Positions 6,899 through 13,357 of a stretch of 13,357 bases of DNA are shown piece after piece. The notes beneath the pieces were generated by a model. It was not told where the DNA came from. It made no database searches and was given only the letters and a program-made list of their open reading frames with translations. A program made the position numbers and the translations under genes. The number at the start of each line of letters is the position of its first letter. The stretch's first letter is position 1. This DNA comes from HGM12587 sp964580255 (GTDB lineage: Bacteria; Bacillota; Clostridia; Lachnospirales; Lachnospiraceae), in assembly GCA_964580255.1 (NCBI GenBank), contig CAZOJX010000048.1:1-13357 (forward strand), written 5' to 3'.

Positions 6899-8590
6899 CT
6901 ATTTGTTTTTAATCACGATCTCGCTTCCGTAATCAATTCCTTCGTACCATGGACAGGTAATGTTTTCCAGTGTCTGATGGAGTTCATTGGTGTATTTCAT
7001 GGTCGTCCATTTGCTGTCACTGCTGACTGCAAGTCCCCAAAAACCATCATCAAATACTTTTTCAGGATAGGTTAACAACTGACCTTCACTTCGGCGCGAT
7101 ACAAGGATCGCCGGGAAGGAGGCATTTGTCATGATCCTGCTGGAATTTCCTTCTGTTTTTCCGCTGTAATGCGGGGAGAGGGTCAGTGTGGCACCATCTT
7201 CAAATGCGTCATCAATGTACCAGAGCTGATGAACGTGACCGTCGAAAAGGATTGTCAGGTTCATTTTGTTCAGACGCTTGATCCAGGCGTCTTTGTAAAG
7301 TCTAGCGTGATCGTTGGTATACTTGACGGTCAATGGAATATGACATACCGCAATGCGGTAATCAACGCCTTTTGCGTTGTATTCATAATCAGCGCGTTCT
7401 AAAATATCGTCCAGAAATTCTGTTTGTGCTCTGCGGTAGGCATTGAATTTGGCAGCGTCATAAAATTCTTCGTATTTATCGCCATGATCTTCTCCGATAT
7501 CCAGTACAACACCCCATACATTTTTTATACGGAAAGTATAATAAAAGTTCTCGTTATCTGAACCGACATATTTGTAAAGCTCATGAGCTTTAACACCCTT
7601 GGTTTCATGATTTCCTCTGGCGTAAACTACAGGAATTTCTCCCTTTGTGATCGTTGCGGCCAGCCGGAGCATCTGGGTGAGATCTTCTTCACGATCGATC
7701 CAGGTTGCCGTATCTCCGCAGCAGATCAGGAAATCCAGCTGATCTCCGAAATAGCTGGCTGCAGCAGCGGGAGATTTCTGGGTGTTATGTGTATCAGAGA
7801 TTACATAGTAGTTTAATCCATCGTCTGCATTGAGTCCCCGCCAGTGATAGGTTTTGGAGAATGTCGTTCCCTGGAGTGCACCAAAGGGAGCACGAAGAAT
7901 CATGGAACGGGTGGATACGGTATATTCTCCCGAGTTATCCAAAGCAGCGGTCGGAACAATGATTTTGTGAATCTTATTTTCTGTTTTCCGGTACCCTGCA
8001 TAGGTTTCATTGTATTCAATCCCATCAATCGTTATCCAGGCGGTTCCTTTTGAATTGGTTTGAAATACGATCTGATAGTTGTTGTTCACTGCATAAACAA
8101 CCGGGGTTCCGGCAATACCGCCCCGGAAGTTGAAGTCAAATTTTAAAAAGCATCCTGCAATAAGAATAACCAGAAAAAGAGCAGTTGGAAACCATTTCTT
8201 TTGAAAGACTGCCCGGTTATGAAGGGTCGTAATCGAAAAGTAAAGTGCTCCAATGATCGCCAAAAATCCGACACCATATAGAAATTCCCTCAAAAAATAC
8301 ATGTAAGCATAGAGGGTGAAGTAGATCACGACTCCATTTAATGCAAGGAAAAAGAGATTGATCAGTATCGAAATGATCGCCGGGATCAAAAGATACTTTT
8401 TGTTCAGGGATAAAAGTGTGTGTCCGAGTGCTGCGATGATGATAAAAACCAACAGAACATAGGGGACGGCAACGGCACTGTAGCGTGCGATTCCATACCA
8501 CATGGAACGAATAGCGATATAGCAGAGAAGCTGCAGGATCGTAAGTAAGTTTAAAGTAAGAAACAGCCATGGCGGGCATTGCTTTTTCAT
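6899..8590 (-). CDS. Membrane-anchored metallophosphoesterase (calcineurin-like)
   Basis: A 563-residue protein with about five membrane helices in the first 150 residues (near 8-30, 38-60, 66-92, 105-122 and 135-150), a beta-rich segment (about 160-250) and a C-terminal calcineurin-like phosphoesterase domain (about 258-500). The five metal-binding motifs are intact: DTH (266-268), GD (292-293), GNHE (326-329), His417 and GHVH (451-454). It should hydrolyse a phosphoester with two metal ions. With five helices the catalytic part could lie outside the cell if the N-terminus is inside. That topology is inference. The beta-rich segment before the catalytic domain resembles the layout of Fn3-containing purple acid phosphatases, but no tyrosine metal ligand was identified. 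AAGGAG seven bases upstream supports the ATG. It is monocistronic and divergent from csoR, and the substrate is unknown. Confidence 0.88.
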   Translation of the reverse strand: MKKQCPPWLFLTLNLLTILQLLCYIAIRSMWYGIARYSAVAVPYVLLVFIIIAALGHTLLSLNKKYLLIPAIISILINLFFLALNGVVIYFTLYAYMYFLREFLYGVGFLAIIGALYFSITTLHNRAVFQKKWFPTALFLVILIAGCFLKFDFNFRGGIAGTPVVYAVNNNYQIVFQTNSKGTAWITIDGIEYNETYAGYRKTENKIHKIIVPTAALDNSGEYTVSTRSMILRAPFGALQGTTFSKTYHWRGLNADDGLNYYVISDTHNTQKSPAAAASYFGDQLDFLICCGDTATWIDREEDLTQMLRLAATITKGEIPVVYARGNHETKGVKAHELYKYVGSDNENFYYTFRIKNVWGVVLDIGEDHGDKYEEFYDAAKFNAYRRAQTEFLDDILERADYEYNAKGVDYRIAVCHIPLTVKYTNDHARLYKDAWIKRLNKMNLTILFDGHVHQLWYIDDAFEDGATLTLSPHYSGKTEGNSSRIMTNASFPAILVSRRSEGQLLTYPEKVFDDGFWGLAVSSDSKWTTMKYTNELHQTLENITCPWYEGIDYGSEIVIKNK

Positions 8591-8622
8591 AGCGGAGCTC
8601 CTTCTGATGAGTAGTATACATA

Positions 8623-8631
8623 ATTATACCA
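8623..8631 (-). promoter_or_regulatory. Extended -10 promoter of the phosphoesterase gene
   Basis: On the minus strand TGGTATAAT gives a TGn-extended perfect -10 (TATAAT complementary to 8623-8628), about 33 bases before the start codon. The -35 region is A/T rich without consensus. Confidence 0.55.
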
Positions 8632-8687
8632 TAGTTTGGGAAAAAATTGGCAGAAAAATTTAATCATGTGAAGAATTTGTGTCTTTG

Positions 8688-8716
8688 TTGACAAATACCC
8701 CCAGGGGGTATACAAT
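8688..8716 (+). promoter_or_regulatory. Copper-operon promoter
   Basis: A perfect TTGACA (8688-8693), a 17-base spacer and TACAAT (8711-8716). The spacer is filled by the CsoR-type operator, so bound repressor would block RNA polymerase directly. Transcription should start near 8723 and run through csoR, copA and the kinase. Confidence 0.85.
8695..8711. promoter_or_regulatory. CsoR operator (C5-A-G5 palindrome)
   Basis: ATACCCCCAGGGGGTAT is a perfect 17-base palindrome. It matches the GC-tract operators with A/T flanks known for CsoR repressors. Its position between -35 and -10, just upstream of a csoR gene, makes copper-relieved autorepression the natural reading. Confidence 0.88.
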
Positions 8717-8760
8717 GACGGCATCAAACGTACTAAAATATAGAAGGAAAGGGAAGATCA

Positions 8761-9069
8761 ATGTCGGAAACAACATGTCAGTTTTGCTCGGAACGGAGTA
8801 AGGAACGTTCAGAAAAGGAATATAAAGACCTGCTGAACCGCTTGAACCGCATTGAAGGTCAGGTGCGGGGCGTAAAAGCCATGCTGGAGCGAGATGCTTA
8901 CTGTACGGATATCCTTACACAAGTATCGGCGATCAATTCAGCGTTAAACAGTTTTAATAAAGTGCTTCTTGCAAATCATATTAAAACCTGTGTGACACAG
9001 GACATCAAAGACGGCAAAGAAGAAACCGTTGATGAACTGGTAGCGACACTTCAGAAATTGATGAAATAA
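8761..9069 (+). CDS. csoR: CsoR-type copper-sensing transcriptional repressor
   Basis: A 102-residue all-helical repressor of the CsoR/RcnR family. Family proteins bind DNA without copper and let go when Cu(I) binds. The Cu(I) ligands Cys-His-Cys are present as Cys48, His73 and Cys77 in AYCTDIL and ANHIKTC. The family helix RLNRIEGQVRGVKAML (27-42) is also intact. An extra CxxC (Cys6, Cys9) lies in the N-terminal tail, outside the known Cu site, and might add metal or redox sensitivity. The ATG is supported by GGGA at 8751-8754. The palindrome in its own promoter and the copA gene 36 bases downstream support a copper role over nickel, sulfide or formaldehyde relatives. Confidence 0.93.
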   Translation: MSETTCQFCSERSKERSEKEYKDLLNRLNRIEGQVRGVKAMLERDAYCTDILTQVSAINSALNSFNKVLLANHIKTCVTQDIKDGKEETVDELVATLQKLMK

Positions 9070-9105
9070 ACAGGAGCTTATAATATAGTAGAAAGAGGTA
9101 TTTTG

Positions 9106-11703
9106 ATGAAACAATATATTGTGACAGGAATGAGCTGTGCAGCCTGCAGTGCAAGGGTGGAAAAAGCAGTCAACCAGGTTCCGGGTGTGAAAAACTGTTC
9201 TGTAAGCCTTTTGACCAATTCTATGGGTGTGGAAGGAACAGCAGAACCGGAAAAGATTATAAAAGCAGTGACAGATGCAGGGTATGGCTGTGCACTAAAG
9301 GGAACTGCCGGAGAAAAGAAAGCAGCAGATTATTCGGCACAGGAGGAAATGTTGAAGGACAAGGAAACACCGCAGCTGAAAAAGCGTCTGTTTTCCTCTT
9401 TGGGCTTTTTGCTGATTTTGATGTACTTTTCTATGGGACATATGATGTGGGGCTTTCCGCTTCCAAAAGCGTTAGAACAGAATCTGATCGCATTGGGGCT
9501 GATTCAGCTGCTTCTTACGATTACAGTGATGGTGATCAATCAGAAATTTTTTGTCAGCGGATTCAAAAGCCTTTTTAAAGGTGCTCCCAATATGGACACT
9601 TTGGTAGCATTGGGGTCATCAGCAGCATTTGTTTACAGTACAGCAGCTTTATTTATGATGACAGATGCACAGATGAAAGGCGATACAGCTGCAGTGATGA
9701 ACTATTATCATGAATTCTACTTTGAGTCTGCGGCAATGATCCTGACTCTGATCACTGTAGGAAAAATGCTGGAAGCTCGCTCTAAAGGAAAGACAACAGA
9801 TGCTTTAAAGGGGCTTATGAAGCTTGCACCAAAAACAGCAGTGGTGGAAAAAGACGGAACAGAAATGGAAGTTCCGATCGAGACGGTGCAAAAAGGAGAC
9901 ATTTTTGTGGTTCGTCCGGGAGAGAATATTCCGGTGGACGGCATTGTACTGGAAGGAACGACTGCAGTGAATGAATCTGCTTTGACGGGAGAAAGTATTC
10001 CGGCAGATAAAAATCCGGGAGATTTTGTTTCTGCAGCGACATTAAACCAGTCCGGTTTCATTAAATGTGAAGCAAGACGCGTGGGAGAAGATACGACATT
10101 GAGCCAGATCATACAGATGGTCAGCGATGCAGCAGCAACCAAGGCTCCGATTGCAAAAGTTGCGGACAAGGTGTCAGGCGTATTTGTTCCGACAGTCATA
10201 ACGCTGGCACTGATCACAATCCTGGCATGGCTTTTGACGGGACATTCGGCAGGATATGCACTGGCAAGAGGAATCTCAGTTCTCGTAATCAGCTGTCCTT
10301 GTGCTCTGGGACTTGCGACACCGGTTGCAATCATGGTGGGCAATGGTGTTGGAGCAAAGAATGGAATTATGTTTAAAACGGCGGTTTCCTTAGAAGAAAC
10401 CGGAAAGACAGATATTGTTGCATTGGACAAGACGGGAACGATCACTTACGGAGAACCGAAAGTGACTGATTTCTGGACGGCAGAAAATGTAATGCAGGAG
10501 GAACTTTTGGAAACTGCGTATGCATTGGAGGAACGAAGCGAGCATCCGTTGGCAAAAGCGATCGTTGACTATGTGAAAGAAAATGGAATGGATGGTCAGA
10601 AAGCTCCGGTAAAAGATTTTAAGATTCTTCCGGGCAACGGACTGGAAGGAACGATTGCAGAGAAAAAATGTGTCGGCGGAAGTTTTTCTTATATAAAAGA
10701 ACTTGTAAAAATAAATGCTGAGGTGGAAAATAAGTATATCGGTTTTGCGGAAGATGGAAAGACTCCTTTATTTTTCGCAAAGGATGGAAATCTTTTGGGA
10801 ATTATTGCAGTAGCAGATGTACTGAAGCCGGACAGCAAAGAGGCCGTAAAACAGTTGGAGCAGATGGGAATCCATGTGGTTATGCTGACTGGAGATAATG
10901 AACGGACTGCCAAAGCCATTGGAAAGCAGGCCGGAGTCAATGAAGTGATTGCTGGTGTTCTTCCAAATGAAAAAGAAGCTGTGATCCGTGTGCTGAAGGA
11001 AAAAGGAAAGGTTGCGATGGTTGGGGATGGAATCAATGATGCACCGGCACTGACCAGAGCGGATATCGGCATTGCCATCGGTGCAGGAACAGATATAGCC
11101 ATTGATGCAGCTGACGTTGTATTGATGAAAAGCAGCTTATTGGACGTTCCGGCGGCGATTCGTCTGAGCCGATCCACATTAAAAAATATTCATGAAAATC
11201 TGTTTTGGGCGTTTTTCTATAACAGCATCGGAATTCCGCTTGCGGCAGGGGTGTTTATTCCATTGCTTGGCTGGGAAATGAACCCGATGTTTGGTGCAGC
11301 AGCAATGAGTCTTTCCAGTTTTTGTGTTGTAAGCAATGCGTTAAGGCTCAATTTGAAGCAAATCTATGATTCATCAAAGGATAGACCGAAAAAACGTCGG
11401 AAGAAGATCGAAGGAAATGCATTCCAAAAAGAGAATGCTTCTGATAATCATCAAACATGTGAGAATGCATGTATTATAAAGGAGGAATCTACCATGGAAA
11501 AAACAATGAAAATCGAGGGGATGATGTGTCCACACTGTGAGGCAAGAGTGAAAAAAACTCTGGAAGACATGGCACAGGTAGCAGGAGCTGTTGTAAGCCA
11601 TGAAAATGGCACAGCAGTGGTTACTTTATCTGAAATGGTGGAAAATGAAGTTTTGAAAAAAGTCATTGAAGATCAAGGCTACAAAGTGATCGATATTCAG
11701 TAA
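9106..11703 (+). CDS. copA: Copper-exporting P1B-type ATPase with HMA domains at both ends
   Basis: An 865-residue membrane pump that exports Cu(I) using ATP. An N-terminal HMA domain has GMSCAAC (Cys11, Cys14). Eight membrane helices frame the core: actuator TGES (294-297), ion-site CPC (397-399), phosphorylated Asp441 in DKTGT, HP (480-481) and GDGINDAP (640-647). Late-helix residues Tyr705-Asn706, Met726 and Ser737 fit the Cu(I) class. A basic linker (about 756-770, then Cys785 and Cys789) leads to a second HMA domain at the C-terminus with CPHC (Cys808-Cys811). Most bacterial CopA proteins have HMA domains only at the N-terminus. The ATG at 9106 is preferred to TTG 9103 because GAGG 9095-9098 is seven bases before it. 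An internal ribosome binding site and ATG at residue 797 could release the last domain as a separate protein. Confidence 0.95.
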   Translation: MKQYIVTGMSCAACSARVEKAVNQVPGVKNCSVSLLTNSMGVEGTAEPEKIIKAVTDAGYGCALKGTAGEKKAADYSAQEEMLKDKETPQLKKRLFSSLGFLLILMYFSMGHMMWGFPLPKALEQNLIALGLIQLLLTITVMVINQKFFVSGFKSLFKGAPNMDTLVALGSSAAFVYSTAALFMMTDAQMKGDTAAVMNYYHEFYFESAAMILTLITVGKMLEARSKGKTTDALKGLMKLAPKTAVVEKDGTEMEVPIETVQKGDIFVVRPGENIPVDGIVLEGTTAVNESALTGESIPADKNPGDFVSAATLNQSGFIKCEARRVGEDTTLSQIIQMVSDAAATKAPIAKVADKVSGVFVPTVITLALITILAWLLTGHSAGYALARGISVLVISCPCALGLATPVAIMVGNGVGAKNGIMFKTAVSLEETGKTDIVALDKTGTITYGEPKVTDFWTAENVMQEELLETAYALEERSEHPLAKAIVDYVKENGMDGQKAPVKDFKILPGNGLEGTIAEKKCVGGSFSYIKELVKINAEVENKYIGFAEDGKTPLFFAKDGNLLGIIAVADVLKPDSKEAVKQLEQMGIHVVMLTGDNERTAKAIGKQAGVNEVIAGVLPNEKEAVIRVLKEKGKVAMVGDGINDAPALTRADIGIAIGAGTDIAIDAADVVLMKSSLLDVPAAIRLSRSTLKNIHENLFWAFFYNSIGIPLAAGVFIPLLGWEMNPMFGAAAMSLSSFCVVSNALRLNLKQIYDSSKDRPKKRRKKIEGNAFQKENASDNHQTCENACIIKEESTMEKTMKIEGMMCPHCEARVKKTLEDMAQVAGAVVSHENGTAVVTLSEMVENEVLKKVIEDQGYKVIDIQ
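11478..11496 (+). promoter_or_regulatory. Internal ribosome binding site and start codon within copA
   Basis: AAAGGAGG (11478-11485) pairs with the 16S rRNA 3' end almost perfectly. It is followed by an eight-base spacer and ATG (11494-11496) in the copA frame, at Met797. It sits exactly at the junction between the low-complexity linker and the C-terminal HMA domain, where a free domain would begin. It is stronger than the sites used for copA (GAGG) and csoR (GGGA). Confidence 0.65.
11494..11703 (+). CDS. Nested CopZ-like copper chaperone (C-terminal HMA domain of CopA)
   Basis: In-frame translation from the internal ATG would give a 69-residue protein identical to the CopA tail. It would be a complete HMA (heavy-metal-associated) fold with the Cu(I) motif GMMCPHC (9-15), a helix (about 14-25), the strand GTAVVTL (39-45), a second helix and a last strand YKVIDIQ. 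Length and motif order match stand-alone CopZ chaperones, which carry Cu(I) to CopA. CopZ is normally a separate gene beside copA, and none is present elsewhere in this window. Whether the internal start is used is inference from the strong ribosome binding site. The alternative is a simple fusion whose old ribosome binding site is a relic of a former separate copZ gene. Confidence 0.45.
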   Translation: MEKTMKIEGMMCPHCEARVKKTLEDMAQVAGAVVSHENGTAVVTLSEMVENEVLKKVIEDQGYKVIDIQ

Positions 11704-11715
11704 GGAGCAAAAATC

Positions 11716-13179
11716 ATGAGACATTCCTTTCGCAGGCAGCTGACAGCAATTTTTACGGCAGTCATGGCCGGAACATTGTTGCTGATCTTTTTCAGCGGTG
11801 CAGTTTTTTTGGAAAAGTATTATGTGGCAGATAAGAAAAAACAGGTTATGGAGACGTATGAAAAATTCAATACAGCTGCCCGGGAAGGAACTCTGGATAC
11901 GGAAAGTTTTCAGGAAAGTCTGCAAAGCTCCAGTGTGACAGACAACATTTCTGTTTTTGTTATGAAGACGGATGGTGGCGTCAGACTCTATTCTACAAGA
12001 AACAGTGAACAAATGAAGTTTCAGCTTTGGGATTACATTCTGGGACGGGAAACTGTGACCATGACGAAAATTTTAGAAGAAACCCCAAATTATATTCTGC
12101 GTCAAAGCATTGATCGAAGAAGTGATATGGAATATATGGAAATGATAGGGACACTGGACAGTGGGGATTATTTTATCATGAAGTCTCCATTGGAAAGTAT
12201 CAAAGACAGCGTAACTCTTGCGAATCGTTTTTATGGAATGATCGGAACTGCAGTCGTTTTTTTCAGCGCTGTGATTATTTATCTTTTCAGCCGGAAAATT
12301 ACAAAGCCGGTAATGGAACTGGCGGAAATTTCGCAAAGAATGACGGCGCTGGATTTTGATGCAAAATACGAATCCAGAGGAGAAAATGAGATTGACATTC
12401 TGGGTGAACATATGAATCAGATGTCTCGTGTTTTGGAAAATACGATCTCCGAACTGAAAACTGCGAATAATGAGCTGCGCAGGGATATTGAACAAAAAGA
12501 AAAGATTGATGAAATGCGTAAGGAATTTCTTTCCAATGTTTCCCATGAATTAAAGACACCATTGGCACTTGTGCAGGGATATGCGGAAGGGCTTAAGGAT
12601 GGCATCAGTAATGATCCGGAAAGTCAGGCATATTATCTGGAGGTAATCATTGACGAAGCACAGAAAATGAATTCCATGGTCCAAAAGCTTTTGACACTTA
12701 ATGAAATGGAGTTTGGTCAGGAAAATGTTTCTATGGAACGGTTTAATGTAGCAGAACTGATTCAAGGAGTAGCACAGTCCTTTAAACTGCACATTGATCA
12801 GAAAGAAGGAAAACTCCGGCTGAAAATTCAGAATCCTTTGTATGTCTGGAGTGATGAACTGAAAATTGAAGAGGTACTGACAAATTATATCAGCAATGCG
12901 TGCAACCATCTGGACGGCGAGCGGGTCATTGAAATTAAAGCAGAGCAAAAAGAGGATAAGGTGCGCATAAGTGTGTTTAATACCGGAAAGCAGATTCCGG
13001 AAGAAGATATATCACGCATTTGGGAAAAATTTTATAAAGTGGATAAGGCTCATACCAGAGCGTATGGTGGCAGCGGCATTGGTCTTTCAATTGTAAAAGC
13101 AATCATGGAATCAGTAAATGGTACTTACGGTGTAGAAAATTATAATAATGGTGTAGAGTTCTGGATTGAGTTGAAATGA
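11716..13179 (+). CDS. Membrane sensor histidine kinase
   Basis: A 487-residue sensor kinase. A first membrane helix (about 10-33), an extracytoplasmic sensor region (about 34-170) and a second helix (172-192) lead to a HAMP domain (about 193-245) and a coiled coil. A HisKA domain follows with phosphorylated His277 in SNVSHELKTPLALVQGYAEG. The ATPase domain has N-box Asn390/Asn394, G1 as NTG (422-424) in place of the usual DxG, and G2 GGSGIGLSIV (451-460). The sensor region has no Cys and no His- or Met-rich metal site, so direct copper sensing is not evident. AAGGAG (11702-11707) overlaps the copA stop, and the start is 12 bases after it, so the gene belongs to the copper operon and may be coupled. 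No regulator follows. The partner may be the response regulator at 6162-6848. Confidence 0.93.
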   Translation: MRHSFRRQLTAIFTAVMAGTLLLIFFSGAVFLEKYYVADKKKQVMETYEKFNTAAREGTLDTESFQESLQSSSVTDNISVFVMKTDGGVRLYSTRNSEQMKFQLWDYILGRETVTMTKILEETPNYILRQSIDRRSDMEYMEMIGTLDSGDYFIMKSPLESIKDSVTLANRFYGMIGTAVVFFSAVIIYLFSRKITKPVMELAEISQRMTALDFDAKYESRGENEIDILGEHMNQMSRVLENTISELKTANNELRRDIEQKEKIDEMRKEFLSNVSHELKTPLALVQGYAEGLKDGISNDPESQAYYLEVIIDEAQKMNSMVQKLLTLNEMEFGQENVSMERFNVAELIQGVAQSFKLHIDQKEGKLRLKIQNPLYVWSDELKIEEVLTNYISNACNHLDGERVIEIKAEQKEDKVRISVFNTGKQIPEEDISRIWEKFYKVDKAHTRAYGGSGIGLSIVKAIMESVNGTYGVENYNNGVEFWIELK

Positions 13180-13260
13180 AAATAATACAGGTAAAAATGC
13201 ACAAAAACGGGAGAATAATTTGTGCGCTTTAGTCAAAGGTAACAGTTTGAAAAAAATGTA
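13180..13260. other. Intergenic stretch with a weak hairpin after the kinase
   Basis: GCACAAA (13199-13205) and TTTGTGC (13219-13225) form a seven-base stem with a 13-base loop. On the plus strand only CTTT follows, a poor T-tail. On the minus strand a TTTTT run follows, so it would work better as a terminator for leftward transcription. It may still be the operon's plus-strand terminator. Confidence 0.35.
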
Positions 13261-13270
13261 AAATTAGTTG

Positions 13271-13300
13271 TTGACTTTTGCCGAATGAATGGTGTATATT
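13271..13300 (+). promoter_or_regulatory. Strong promoter near the window end, possibly of an rRNA operon
   Basis: TTGACT (13271-13276), an 18-base spacer and TATATT (13295-13300). Downstream, TGTCG-CGAA-CGACA (13309-13322) makes a small hairpin, followed by an A-rich leader and no start codon before the window ends. The long untranslated leader with this hairpin recalls rRNA operon leaders of Clostridia. The gene served is outside the window. Confidence 0.55.
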
Positions 13301-13357
13301 AAACAAGCTGTCGCGAACGACAACAACAAAACATCGAAAATACTTGTTTTACAGAGC

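Noticed and set aside
9058..9084. TATAAT at 9079-9084 as a separate copA promoter
   Set aside because: The only -35-like sequence (TTGATG 9058-9063) is 15 bases away, too close, and copA is well explained by the csoR promoter.
9717..10445. Long antisense open frame (242 codons) inside copA
   Set aside because: It is opposite a gene with every P-type ATPase motif, has no promoter or ribosome binding site, and its low-complexity Ser/Thr/Pro-rich content reflects codon complement.
1..13357. CRISPR arrays, insertion sequences or phage genes
   Set aside because: No spaced repeats, transposase or phage-type proteins were seen; all strong coding frames are accounted for by the listed genes.

Overview
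The window looks like chromosomal DNA from a low-to-moderate GC Gram-positive anaerobe of the class Clostridia, most likely a Lachnospiraceae-type gut bacterium. The signs are AGGAGG-type ribosome binding sites, TTGACA/TATAAT or extended -10 promoters, U-tailed hairpin terminators, the copper-sensing CsoR repressor, and the sequence style of the ABC-F, MATE and two-component proteins. This placement is inference from gene content; no 16S sequence lies inside the window.

Layout. (1) 1-64: the 3' end of a tRNA (or tmRNA) and its terminator. (2) 123-4298, plus strand: a tight three-gene operon of a ribosome-associated ABC-F ATPase, a MATE efflux pump (7-nt overlap) and a Gfo/Idh/MocA oxidoreductase (1-nt gap). 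A bidirectional terminator closes it. (3) 4341-5678, minus strand: an SDF-family (DAACS) amino-acid/cation symporter whose substrate site departs from the acidic-amino-acid type. (4) 5798-6848, plus strand: a 58-residue unrecognised protein with a good promoter, then an OmpR-type response regulator with a palindrome over its -35 position. (5) 6899-8590, minus strand: a membrane-anchored metallophosphoesterase. (6) 8688-13179, plus strand: a copper operon of csoR, copA and a sensor histidine kinase, with a perfect CsoR-type operator between -35 and -10. (7) 13180-13357: no gene, but a hairpin and a strong promoter with a leader resembling an rRNA operon leader running off the end.

How the parts work together. 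Copper(I) should release CsoR from 8695-8711 and switch on csoR-copA-kinase, so the CopA pump exports the metal. CopA carries one metal-binding HMA domain at each end. The C-terminal one is preceded inside the reading frame by a near-perfect Shine-Dalgarno and an ATG, so the same message could also yield a free 69-residue CopZ-like chaperone. This nested-gene arrangement is the most interesting signal here.

The second notable feature is that a response regulator (6162-6848) and a histidine kinase (11716-13179), which look like halves of one two-component system, are separated by the phosphoesterase and copper genes. The kinase is now placed under the copper promoter by its position.
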